Assembly (NCBI GenBank): GCA_018402585.1
Contig: JAGYIO010000004.1
Location: forward strand, 1-64,000
Origin: Chthoniobacterales bacterium
GTDB lineage: Bacteria > Verrucomicrobiota > Verrucomicrobiia > Chthoniobacterales > JACTMZ01
Direction: 5' to 3'
DNA length: 64,000 nucleotides
A program made the translations under genes and the position numbers. Shown piece after piece: positions 51,251-58,808 of the stretch (its first letter is position 1; every line of letters starts with the position of its first letter). The notes under the pieces are model-generated. The model saw nothing but the letters and a program-made list of their open reading frames with translations, had not been told where the DNA came from and made no database searches.

Positions 51251-51670
51251 ATGGGCGGCTCTGTCAGTTCCGGGGACGGCGATGCCGGTTTTCAGATCGC
51301 CCCGATGGTGGACGTTGTCTTCGTCCTCCTTCTTTTTTTCATGGCTTCGGCCGGATCACAGGTCGTGGAACGTGAGTTGAACATCAGCCTGCCCAGCGGC
51401 CGCGGCGGACAAACCTCCGGTCCCCCGCCCACCCCGGTCATCATCGAGATCAGTGCCGATGGCGTGGTCAGCATGAACAACCGCGTCTTTGACACCCCGG
51501 CGAACAAGGAACTGCCCGAACTGCGCGCACAACTGAGGGAGAATATCGACCGCTTCGGCGACAAAGACCCCGTGATCATCCGACCGGACGAAAATGCCCG
51601 ACAAGAGCGCATCATCGACGTCCTCAATGGCGCCGCCGCAGCCGGAGTAAAGAATCTGACCTTTAGCTGA
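51251..51670 (+). CDS. exbD: ExbD/TolR-type protein 2
   Basis: 139 residues. IAPMVDVVFVLLLFFMASAG is the membrane helix with the conserved Asp; the periplasmic part has LNISLPSGRGGQTSGPPPTP and DPVIIRPDENARQERIIDVL. The second ExbD paralogue of the operon; tandem, unequal ExbDs are usual where they form a heteromeric periplasmic part. Confidence 0.92.
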   Translation: MGGSVSSGDGDAGFQIAPMVDVVFVLLLFFMASAGSQVVERELNISLPSGRGGQTSGPPPTPVIIEISADGVVSMNNRVFDTPANKELPELRAQLRENIDRFGDKDPVIIRPDENARQERIIDVLNGAAAAGVKNLTFS

Positions 51671-51797
51671 GACCTTGGGGTTTGCGGGGAGCCGGCCGGT
51701 TCCCGGGGAGTGCAACCCAGCAATCTCTGCCGCGGAATGGTTTCGGGGACAAAATGACCCTTGCCTCACCTCCCGGGCGCAGGCACAGACTCGGCGC

Positions 51798-52697
51798 ATG
51801 GGAGAAGAATTGCCCGCACCCGCCGCCGCGGCGGAAAAAAAGTTTGCCATGATCCTCTCGGTCGCCGCGGGGATTTTGCTCCTCGCGCTGAAAGCCCTCG
51901 CCTGGCAATGGACCGGATCGACCGCCATTTTGAGCGACCTCGGTGAAAGTGCCGCGCACTTGGTCGCGGTGGGCTTCGCCGCTTACAGCCTCTGGCTCTC
52001 CTTGCGACCGGCCGACGCCAACCACCTTTACGGGCACGCCAAGATCAGCTTCTTCTCCGCCGGCTTCGAGGGCGCCATGATTATCGCCGCAGCCTTATAC
52101 ATTCTTTACGAAGCGGTCGGCGCCGCCCTGCGCGGTCCGGAGTTGTCCCACCTCTCCATCGGCCTCGCCCTCACCGCGCTCGGTGCGGTGCTCAACGGCG
52201 CGCTTGGCTGGCATCTTGTCCGCACGGGCAAGAAACGCGGTTCAATCATCCTCGAGGCGAACGGACATCACGTCCTCACCGATTGCTGGACGAGCATCGG
52301 CGTGCTCATCGCCCTGACACTCGTGCAGCTGACCGGCTGGCTGTATTGGGATCCTCTCTTCGCGGCCATTGCCGCCTTGAACATTTTTTTTTCCGGACTG
52401 CGTCTCATCCGTCGCAGCGTGAGCGGCCTGATGGATGCCGCCGATCCGTCCATCCACCGCCAAATCGAGGCATTGGTCAGGACCGAGACCCGCAAGCACG
52501 GCATCACGCACCACAACCTCCGGCACCGCAACATCGGCGACGCGCACTACGTCGAACTCCACCTTAGTTTTCCGCCGGACGTCCTTCTGCGTGACGCCCA
52601 CCAAGTGGCCACGCAGGTCGAGGATTCCTTGGAAAAGAAAATCCACCCCGCGGCCAGTGTCATCACACACCTCGAATGCGAGGGCGACCACGTTTAA
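51798..52697 (+). CDS. Cation diffusion facilitator (CDF) metal transporter
   Basis: 299 residues from MGEELPAPAAAAEKKFAMIL. Five or six membrane helices; metal-site regions STAILSDLGESAAHL in helix 2 and NGHHVLTDCWTSIGVL in helix 5 (HXXXD), then a C-terminal cytoplasmic domain with THHNLRHRNIGDAHYVELHL. The helix 2 site has Asp-Leu-Gly-Glu rather than the common DXXXD spacing, so metal choice (Zn, Fe, Mn) is open. Exports divalent metal in exchange for protons. Confidence 0.88.
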   Translation: MGEELPAPAAAAEKKFAMILSVAAGILLLALKALAWQWTGSTAILSDLGESAAHLVAVGFAAYSLWLSLRPADANHLYGHAKISFFSAGFEGAMIIAAALYILYEAVGAALRGPELSHLSIGLALTALGAVLNGALGWHLVRTGKKRGSIILEANGHHVLTDCWTSIGVLIALTLVQLTGWLYWDPLFAAIAALNIFFSGLRLIRRSVSGLMDAADPSIHRQIEALVRTETRKHGITHHNLRHRNIGDAHYVELHLSFPPDVLLRDAHQVATQVEDSLEKKIHPAASVITHLECEGDHV

Positions 52698-53248
52698 GCG
52701 CGCAACGACAAATACTCGCGCGAAAGCCGCACGTAGCGCAGGGCCCACATTTTGATTTCTCCCTGCTCGGCCTCCGTCAAAGCACGCACCACCCTGGCCG
52801 GCGTGCCCAGAACCATGGAGCCGGGCGGTATCTGCATCCCCTGGGTCACGGTGGCATTTGCTCCGATGATCGAACGCCTGCCGACTTGCGCCCCGTCCAA
52901 TATGACCGCACCCATCCCGACGAGCACTTCGTCCGCCACCCTGCAGGCGTGGACCACCGCATTGTGCCCGACCGTGACCAGTCGGCCCAGGATGGCCGGG
53001 AGATCGTCCGCCGTGTGGACCACGGCCCCGTCCTGCACATTGGACTGCGCCCCGAGGATCACCTGCGCGACATCCCCGCGCAAGACCGCCTGCGGCCAGA
53101 CGCTGGCCTCGGACCCGACCGCAACATTGGCGACCAGCGTGGCACTCGGCGCGATGTAAGCGTCCGGCGCGATACACGGCACGCTGCGGATGTTGCGGCT
53201 GATCGTGGCGAGAAAGGTCTCGGTCAGCCCGCAGCTTTCTTCGCTCAT
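52694..53248 (-). CDS. Gamma-carbonic-anhydrase-like hexapeptide protein
   Basis: 184 residues. Left-handed beta-helix with hexapeptide repeats (APSATLVANVAVGSEASVWP, VILGAQSNVQDGAVVHTADD). Metal-ligand histidines are at the right places: DGAVVH, TVGHNAVVHAC. A C-terminal helix (EIKMWALRYVRLSREYLSL) closes the trimer. Family members are zinc or iron carbonic anhydrases or related acyltransferase-like proteins (YrdA, PaaY); activity is likely but unproven. Convergent with the CDF gene by a 4-base overlap. Confidence 0.88.
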   Translation of the reverse strand: MSEESCGLTETFLATISRNIRSVPCIAPDAYIAPSATLVANVAVGSEASVWPQAVLRGDVAQVILGAQSNVQDGAVVHTADDLPAILGRLVTVGHNAVVHACRVADEVLVGMGAVILDGAQVGRRSIIGANATVTQGMQIPPGSMVLGTPARVVRALTEAEQGEIKMWALRYVRLSREYLSLRA

Positions 53249-53406
53249 GCCCCCAACGGGCCTGCCCCATCCCAAATTGTCAAACCAAAAGCTGCCCGGA
53301 TTTTTTGCCCAGCGGGGGCAATGGCCATTGACAGCTTGCGGCTGCTCGGGGCAAAAAGCGGGCACACCTCCACCCCCTACCTCCAACCAACCCGCCTCTC
53401 CCAATT

Positions 53407-53676
53407 ATGAACAAAATCAAACTCATCGAATCGGTCCAAAAAGAACTCGGCAGCACGAAGGCCGATGCCGAACGGGCGGTCAACGCGGTGATTGGGGGGA
53501 TCAAGTCGCACCTCAAAAAAAGCAAATTGATGCAACTCGTCGGCTTCGGCAGTTTCAAAGTGGTTCACCGCAAGGCGCGCCTTGGCGTGAATCCGAAAAC
53601 AGGCGAACGAATCAAAATCAAAGCCTCCAAAAGTGTCAAATTCGGGGTCGGCAAAGACCTGAAGAGCAAACTCTAA
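53407..53676 (+). CDS. HU/IHF-family DNA-binding protein
   Basis: 89 residues. MNKIKLIESVQKELGSTKAD at the dimerisation helices and VGFGSFKVVHRKARLGVNPK, with GVNPKTGERIKIKA as the DNA-embracing beta arm (proline in NPKTG). Architectural nucleoid protein. No ribosome motif before its ATG. Followed by a good terminator. Confidence 0.95.
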   Translation: MNKIKLIESVQKELGSTKADAERAVNAVIGGIKSHLKKSKLMQLVGFGSFKVVHRKARLGVNPKTGERIKIKASKSVKFGVGKDLKSKL

Positions 53677-53695
53677 ATTACTTTTGCCCCCACCC

Positions 53696-53741
53696 GGGTA
53701 ACCCCGTTGGGTCGGCTCGCCGCGGGGGGATACCCATTTTT
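53696..53741 (+). terminator. Terminator after the HU gene
   Basis: GGGTAACCCCG pairs with CGGGGGGATACCC (small bulges) around a 16-base loop, followed directly by ATTTTT (53736-53741). Begins 19 bases after the HU stop. Confidence 0.65.
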
Positions 53742-53794
53742 CGACCGCCGATTTTGGTCAAGTCCCGCCCGCGGCTCAGCGCAGATGAGATAAG

Positions 53795-54781
53795 ATGAAA
53801 AAAGCCATCCGTGTTGCCGTGACCGGCGCAGCCGGCCAGATTGGCTATTCCCTTCTGCCCCGCATGGCCAGCGGCCAAGTCTTCGGGGCCGACCAACCCG
53901 TCATCCTTCAACTGATCGAGATCGAACCCGGCATGGCCGCCTTGCAGGGTGTGGCTTTGGAATTGCAGGACGGCGCCTTTCCTCTGCTTGAAGGTATCGA
54001 GACCACGAGCGATTTGCACCGCGGTTTTGACCGCATCACCTGGGCCCTCCTGATCGGCAGTGTGCCGCGGAAGGCTGGCATGGAGCGCAAGGATTTGCTC
54101 GGCATCAACGGGAAAATTTTTGTCGGTCAGGGCCAGGCGATTGAAAGCAACGCCGCGGCCGGGGTCCGCATTTTGGTGGTCGGCAATCCCTGCAATACAA
54201 ATTGCCTCATCGCGATGAACAATGCGCCGGCCATTCCCCGCGACCGCTGGTTTGCCATGATGCGTCTCGACGAAAACCGGGCCAAGGCACAGCTCGCGCA
54301 AAAGGCCGGGGTCCCTTGGCGCGAGGTGAGCAACATGGCCATCTGGGGGAACCACTCGAACACCCAGTTCCCCGATTTCGGCAACGCCCGGATCGGCGGT
54401 CGCCCGGTTCCCGAGGTGATCCCAGACCGACCGTGGCTTGAAGGCGAATTTATCCAGACGGTACAGGAACGGGGGGCCGCCATCATCAAAGCCCGCGGGT
54501 CGTCCTCCGCTTTCTCCGCGGCACACGCCGCGATTGAAACCGTGCGCAGCCTGACCACGGACACCCCGCCGGGCGATTGGCACAGCGTCGCGCTTTGCTC
54601 GGACGGCTCCTACCGGATTGCAGAGGGCCTGATCTGCGGCTTCCCGGTGAGCAGCAAGGACCAAAAAGCGAGTATCGTGCCGGGCCTCCCGCACGATGAT
54701 TTTGCCCGCGAGCGCATCGACAAGTCGGTTCGCGAACTGCAAGAAGAGCGCGCCATGGTGGCGGATCTGCTGCCCCCCTAA
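53795..54781 (+). CDS. mdh: Malate dehydrogenase
   Basis: 328 residues, NAD-dependent, the LDH/MDH family form typical of cytosolic-type [23 protein letters not shown] (NAD loop), [19 protein letters not shown] (substrate Arg residues), [16 protein letters not shown], and catalytic His in [15 protein letters not shown]. Interconverts malate and oxaloacetate in the TCA cycle. A GATAAG sequence just before the ATG is the nearest thing to a ribosome site. Confidence 0.96.
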   Translation: MKKAIRVAVTGAAGQIGYSLLPRMASGQVFGADQPVILQLIEIEPGMAALQGVALELQDGAFPLLEGIETTSDLHRGFDRITWALLIGSVPRKAGMERKDLLGINGKIFVGQGQAIESNAAAGVRILVVGNPCNTNCLIAMNNAPAIPRDRWFAMMRLDENRAKAQLAQKAGVPWREVSNMAIWGNHSNTQFPDFGNARIGGRPVPEVIPDRPWLEGEFIQTVQERGAAIIKARGSSSAFSAAHAAIETVRSLTTDTPPGDWHSVALCSDGSYRIAEGLICGFPVSSKDQKASIVPGLPHDDFARERIDKSVRELQEERAMVADLLPP

Positions 54782-54796
54782 ACGCCTGGCGGGCGG

Positions 54797-55450
54797 TCAG
54801 GCCGCTTTGGCCGCGCCCGGCAGTGACGCCTTGCGCTTTTTGCCGCGCTTCGGTTGCACGGTGGCCTCCGACTTGTGGCAGGCCACGATGAACATCGGGG
54901 GAATGCTGGCCAGAAAATACTCCACCTCGTGGGCGGCATACATCTTGGTATGCCCCTTCAACTCCGGAGTGACTTGGTAAACGATAAATTGGCCGTCGGG
55001 GGTCAAGCCATCGTGCACCTCGCGGAGAATCTCCTTTTTCTTTTTCGGATCAAGGTAGCTGAAAGGAATGCCCGAGATCACGTAGTCGGCTTGGCTAAAT
55101 CCCAGCTTGCGCAATTCCTCGCGGAAGCTGGCCGCATCCTGCTCGTAGATCAGGACACGATCATCACCCCGGAACTGCTCGCGCAAATGGTCGGCCAGGT
55201 GGCTGTCCAATTCAAAGGTGAGCAATTTCGCGTCCGGAGCCAGCCGCTTGGCCAGTTCACGGGTGTAGCATCCTTCGCCCGCACCAAATTCGACGAAGAC
55301 CCGCGCCTTGGCGAAGTCCATCTTGTCCAAAACCCGGCGGACGAGCCCCTTGGAACTGGGCAGAACGTAGGCCACCTGGAGCGGACGGGCTAGAAAACGG
55401 CGGAAGAGGATGGCGCTCATGTCGAGCGGCATGCTAGGAGTGCGAGTCAT
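54797..55450 (-). CDS. SAM-dependent methyltransferase, phospholipid/rRNA-type
   Basis: 217 residues. Class I Rossmann methyltransferase: VFVEFGAGEGCYTRELAKRL (motif I), LLTFELDSHLADHLREQF (motif II), ADYVISGIPFSYLDPKKKKE (motif IV, like the NIPF/GIPF of KsgA and PmtA). The N-terminus RRFLARPLQVAYVLPSSKGL is typical of phosphatidylethanolamine N-methyltransferase PmtA relatives. A basic tail (RGKKRKASLPGAAKAA) ends it. Could methylate lipid or rRNA; lipid preferred from the N-terminal motif. Confidence 0.82.
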   Translation of the reverse strand: MTRTPSMPLDMSAILFRRFLARPLQVAYVLPSSKGLVRRVLDKMDFAKARVFVEFGAGEGCYTRELAKRLAPDAKLLTFELDSHLADHLREQFRGDDRVLIYEQDAASFREELRKLGFSQADYVISGIPFSYLDPKKKKEILREVHDGLTPDGQFIVYQVTPELKGHTKMYAAHEVEYFLASIPPMFIVACHKSEATVQPKRGKKRKASLPGAAKAA

Positions 55451-55483
55451 GTCGAATCAAGCGCAAGGTGACCTTCCCGGCAG

Positions 55484-56785
55484 ATGACGGCTCCCCGCAC
55501 CGTCGGCCTGGCCGCCTGCGCGGCCCTGGTCGTGGCCAATATGGTCGGCACCGGCATCTTCACCAGTCTCGGCTTCCAGGTCGGTGAAATCCCCTCGCGC
55601 CCGGCAATTCTCCTCCTCTGGAGCCTCGGGGGCGTCCTCGCCCTCTGCGGCGCCCTCTGCTACGCCGAACTTTCGGCCGCCCTGCCGCGCTCCGGCGGGG
55701 AATATCATTTTCTCGGGCAGATTTACCATCCGTCCCTCGGTTTTATGGCCGGCCTCGTCTCCATCGTGATCGGCTTCGCCGCTCCGGTCGCCTTGAGCGC
55801 CATGGCCTTCGGGTCGTATTTGCAAGGCGTCTTCCCGGGCGTCCCGCCCCTCGTCGCATCCGTCGCAGTGGTCGTTCTGGTCACCCTTTTCCATTTGCGC
55901 GACTTGCGGCTGAGCAGCATCTTCCAAATTTTTTTCACCGGGCTGAAAATTGCGCTCATTCTCTTTCTCATCGCGGCTTTCTTCAGCGCCCCCGCCTCGA
56001 CCCCCTCCGCGGCCGCCCCCTGGAGCGACTACATGCTGACCACGCCTTTCGCGGTCTCGCTCATGTTCACCCTTTATGCTTATTCCGGATGGAATGCCGC
56101 CACCTACATTTTGGGTGAAGTCCGCACCCCGGGACGAATCATTCCCTTGGCTCTCGCGGCGGGCACTCTGGCCGTCACAGCCCTCTATCTCGGTCTCAAC
56201 GCGGCCTTTCTCCACGCTGCGCCCGCCGCGATGCTGGCCGGACAACTCAACGTGGCCCAAGTCGCGGCCCAAGCCGTCTTCGGCCAGGAAGGAGGACGCG
56301 TGGTCGCCGGCATTATTGCCCTCGGGCTCATTTCGGCCATCAGTGCCATGACCTGGGCCGGCCCCCGGGTGGCCATGGTCATCGGCGAGGATTACCCGCG
56401 CGTTTTCGGTTGGCTGCGGGTCCGCACCGCGGCTGGCATCCCCGCCGCGGCGGTGCTCGGGCAGAGCTTGCTCACGCTCCTCCTGCTCCTGACCACAGCT
56501 TTTGAGGAGGTGCTGGTCTTCACCCAGTTTGCCCTTTTGGCCTCCAGCTTTCTCACCGTGTCGGGCGTCATCGTCTACCGCTTCACCCAACCGGATTTGC
56601 CCCGGCCCTTTCGCGTGCCCTTTTATCCCCTCACCCCCTTGCTCTTTCTCGCCATCAGCGCGTTTGCCCTCATTTATACCGCGGCGGCCAAACCAACCGA
56701 GGCCATCTGTGGCGCCCTCACCCTGCTCGGCGCATTGGGGCTTTATACCGCGGTGGCGGGAAGCAAGCAGAAGGGCAAAGCATGA
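55484..56785 (+). CDS. APC-family amino acid permease
   Basis: 433 residues and about 12 membrane helices. Starts VGLAACAALVVANMVGTGIF, the helix-1 motif GTGI(F) of APC transporters that binds the substrate carboxylate; YAELSAALPRSGGEYHFL and YSGWNAATYILGEVRTPGR are further family hallmarks. Likely imports or exchanges amino acids; specificity not readable. Divergent from the methyltransferase gene with 33 bases between starts. Confidence 0.92.
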   Translation: MTAPRTVGLAACAALVVANMVGTGIFTSLGFQVGEIPSRPAILLLWSLGGVLALCGALCYAELSAALPRSGGEYHFLGQIYHPSLGFMAGLVSIVIGFAAPVALSAMAFGSYLQGVFPGVPPLVASVAVVVLVTLFHLRDLRLSSIFQIFFTGLKIALILFLIAAFFSAPASTPSAAAPWSDYMLTTPFAVSLMFTLYAYSGWNAATYILGEVRTPGRIIPLALAAGTLAVTALYLGLNAAFLHAAPAAMLAGQLNVAQVAAQAVFGQEGGRVVAGIIALGLISAISAMTWAGPRVAMVIGEDYPRVFGWLRVRTAAGIPAAAVLGQSLLTLLLLLTTAFEEVLVFTQFALLASSFLTVSGVIVYRFTQPDLPRPFRVPFYPLTPLLFLAISAFALIYTAAAKPTEAICGALTLLGALGLYTAVAGSKQKGKA

Positions 56786-56814
56786 AGCGCTTTTCTGGCC
56801 GGCCGCCAACGTCC

Positions 56815-56961
56815 CGCCACCAGCCCCCTGGCGGCACTGCACGATTCCCCGGCCGACGGCCAGCACGCGGACAACTACGCGGCGCAATGGTATCGCTACG
56901 ACGACCTTTATTTCGCGCCGCTCTGCTCCTGGTCGGCGAACCAGGCAATCCTCGCAGCTTG
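56815..56961 (+). pseudogene. Possible C-terminal gene remnant
   Basis: One frame reads LAALHDSPADGQHADNYAAQ, continues WYRYDDLYFAPLCSWSANQA and ends ILAA with a stop at about 56961. This aromatic, compositionally normal stretch of about 45 codons looks like the end of an enzyme (perhaps a glycoside hydrolase), unlike the surrounding frames, but has no start of its own. The rest of the 285-base gap up to recR shows nothing I can name. Confidence 0.3.
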
Positions 56962-57069
56962 AACCCCGAGGAACTCGAGGCCGGCTCTGGCCAAGCAGAG
57001 CGGTCCGTTCTCTTTGCCGCCCCGGAGCAAAACCAGACACGAGGTGCCGGGTGAGGACAAACCGGCGCG

Positions 57070-57678
57070 TCAGGCGCCGCCCGCCCGGTGGCGCCCCGAC
57101 ATGGCGCGCGCCAAGGTCAGTTCATCAGCATGCTCCAAACCACCCCCGACCGGCATTCCTTGCGCCAATCGCGACACCCTGACACTGCGTGGAGCGAGCA
57201 ATTCCGCGAGATAATTCGCGGTGGCCTCGCCTTCGACGTCGGTACTCAGGGCGAGGATGATCTCGGTGAATTTTCCTCGCTCCAGACGCGAGATCAGTTC
57301 GGCCAGCCGCAAATCCTCCGGCCCCACGTGCTCGAGCGGAGAAAGGCGTCCACCCAAGGAGTGATAAAAACCGCGGAAGGCACCCGAACGCTCGATCGGC
57401 AAAATATCCGTGGCCCGTTCGACCACGCAGAGCAAATCCTCGCGGCCCTCGTCCAGGCAAATGATGCAGCGTTCTTCGACCGCAAAAAACCCGCAGGCCA
57501 AACACGAGCGTACCCCATCGCGCGCCGCGGCCAAGGCCTCGGCCAGCGCGGAGGGCCGCTCGACATCCTCCAGCAGCCAAAGCGCGAGGCGCTCCGCACT
57601 GCGCGGACCGACCCCGGGCAGCCGCCGCAACTCACGGACCAGAGCCGTGAATGGCCCGGGATAGTCAACCGCCTTCAC
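57070..57678 (-). CDS. recR: Recombination protein RecR
   Basis: 202 residues from a GTG at 57678 that overlaps the upstream stop (GTGA). Helix-hairpin-helix LRRLPGVGPRSAERLALWLL, four-cysteine zinc finger (CLACGFFAVEERCIIC), TOPRIM domain with LLCVVERATDILPIERSGAF and LALSTDVEGEATANYLAELL. Works with RecF/RecO in loading RecA at gaps. Often next to dnaX, which is not here. Confidence 0.95.
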   Translation of the reverse strand: MKAVDYPGPFTALVRELRRLPGVGPRSAERLALWLLEDVERPSALAEALAAARDGVRSCLACGFFAVEERCIICLDEGREDLLCVVERATDILPIERSGAFRGFYHSLGGRLSPLEHVGPEDLRLAELISRLERGKFTEIILALSTDVEGEATANYLAELLAPRSVRVSRLAQGMPVGGGLEHADELTLARAMSGRHRAGGA

Positions 57679-58808
57679 GAGCCGGAAGCGGTGCGCCGCG
57701 CCGCCGCACTGCGCAAGGCAAAGATACGGGCGGCCGCATCGTCCTGCTCGCGGGCCAAAGTTCCGAAGGCATTCTCCGCCTCGGCCCAACGTCCGTCCCA
57801 AAAAGCATCCCACGCGAGGTCCCAACGCGCGCTGGCCCCGCCGTCCGCCGCGGCCGGCCCGGTTACCTCGTGCAACAAGACCCGCTCCCCTTCGAAGTCC
57901 CACCACGCCATGCGCCGCGATTTCCACCCGGCAGCCACCTCCGCGGCCAGCGACTCCTCGACGAGGAGACCAGCCGCATACCCGCGGGCCGCCGCCGCCA
58001 TGCGCCGCGTCCGACGTAAAGGGGTTCCGCTGACTGTCCAGCGGACTTCCGCCGGAAAATGACCAACCCCGGAGACACATTCGCCACGCGAGAGCGCGGC
58101 ACATCCGCCGGCTTCCTTGATCCAGGCATGCAGGGCGCAAACCAAGTCCTCCGTGGGCGCCGGTTGCCCCCAAAGGCCAAAGGCAAAGAGGGCACCCTCG
58201 CCATCGCAACGCTCGAGGTATCCTCCGGCTCGCTGAAAGTGCCGTGCGGCGCGCGCGGTCAACCCGGGTCTTTCGTTCCAGGCGGCGTGTGCTCCCCCGG
58301 GATGCCCGGGCCAGAGGATCTCCGCCACGGCCAGAACCTGACCGCTCGGACCATCTTCCAAATGACGCTGGTCCAGCCGCGTGCGGAGAAATGTTTCTCC
58401 GACCCGACCGCCGACCAGCGACTGCCAGCGGGCGCGCTGCGAACCCGCGGGAGTGCCGGAAAAAGCCAAAGCTCCTGCTCCGGCCAACCCGGCGGCCGTG
58501 ACCGGCACGAGCGAACTCAGCTCAAAGCCGTAAAGCCCCGCCAGCCAAATACCGCCGCCCAAAAGCCAGAGGGTGGCCAGCCAAATGAGAACCTTGAGCC
58601 CGCCCCGCGGGATATCGACCACGCACCAGGCCACCCAAAGCGCGGCGAAGACCGCGAGAAGGGCCTCGGCCGGCGGATTAACCAGGGGCGGACGCCAGCC
58701 CTGCCAGGTCGGCAGCAGGGGCACCCACAGCAGGGGCAAAGCCAGCACGATGGCGACCAAGGCGCAAATCAGCGCGGCTTTAAGATGCAGGGCCAGCGGG
58801 TGTTTCAT
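57675..58808 (-). CDS. Membrane protein with degenerate class III cyclase domain
   Basis: 377 residues from MKHPLALHLKAALICALVAI; a GTG at 58823 adds five. Three or four N-terminal membrane helices (to about 120) are followed by a domain that lines up with adenylate/guanylate cyclases: VLAVAEILWPG, GGYLERCDGEGALFAFGLWG, SRGECVSGVGHF, WTVSGTPLRRTRRMAAAARG. The two metal-binding aspartates of active cyclases (ADI, DGDG) are both Glu here (AEI, DGEG). A Trp/Ala-rich tail ends it. Probably a regulatory or sensory pseudoenzyme. Overlaps the ClpX-like gene by about 29 bases and recR by 4. Confidence 0.65.
   Translation of the reverse strand: MKHPLALHLKAALICALVAIVLALPLLWVPLLPTWQGWRPPLVNPPAEALLAVFAALWVAWCVVDIPRGGLKVLIWLATLWLLGGGIWLAGLYGFELSSLVPVTAAGLAGAGALAFSGTPAGSQRARWQSLVGGRVGETFLRTRLDQRHLEDGPSGQVLAVAEILWPGHPGGAHAAWNERPGLTARAARHFQRAGGYLERCDGEGALFAFGLWGQPAPTEDLVCALHAWIKEAGGCAALSRGECVSGVGHFPAEVRWTVSGTPLRRTRRMAAAARGYAAGLLVEESLAAEVAAGWKSRRMAWWDFEGERVLLHEVTGPAAADGGASARWDLAWDAFWDGRWAEAENAFGTLAREQDDAAARIFALRSAAARRTASGS

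Noticed and set aside
55457-57040. A 527-codon minus-strand open frame
   Set aside because: Antisense of the APC permease, rich in Gly/Glu/Arg with no hydrophobic core; a shadow.
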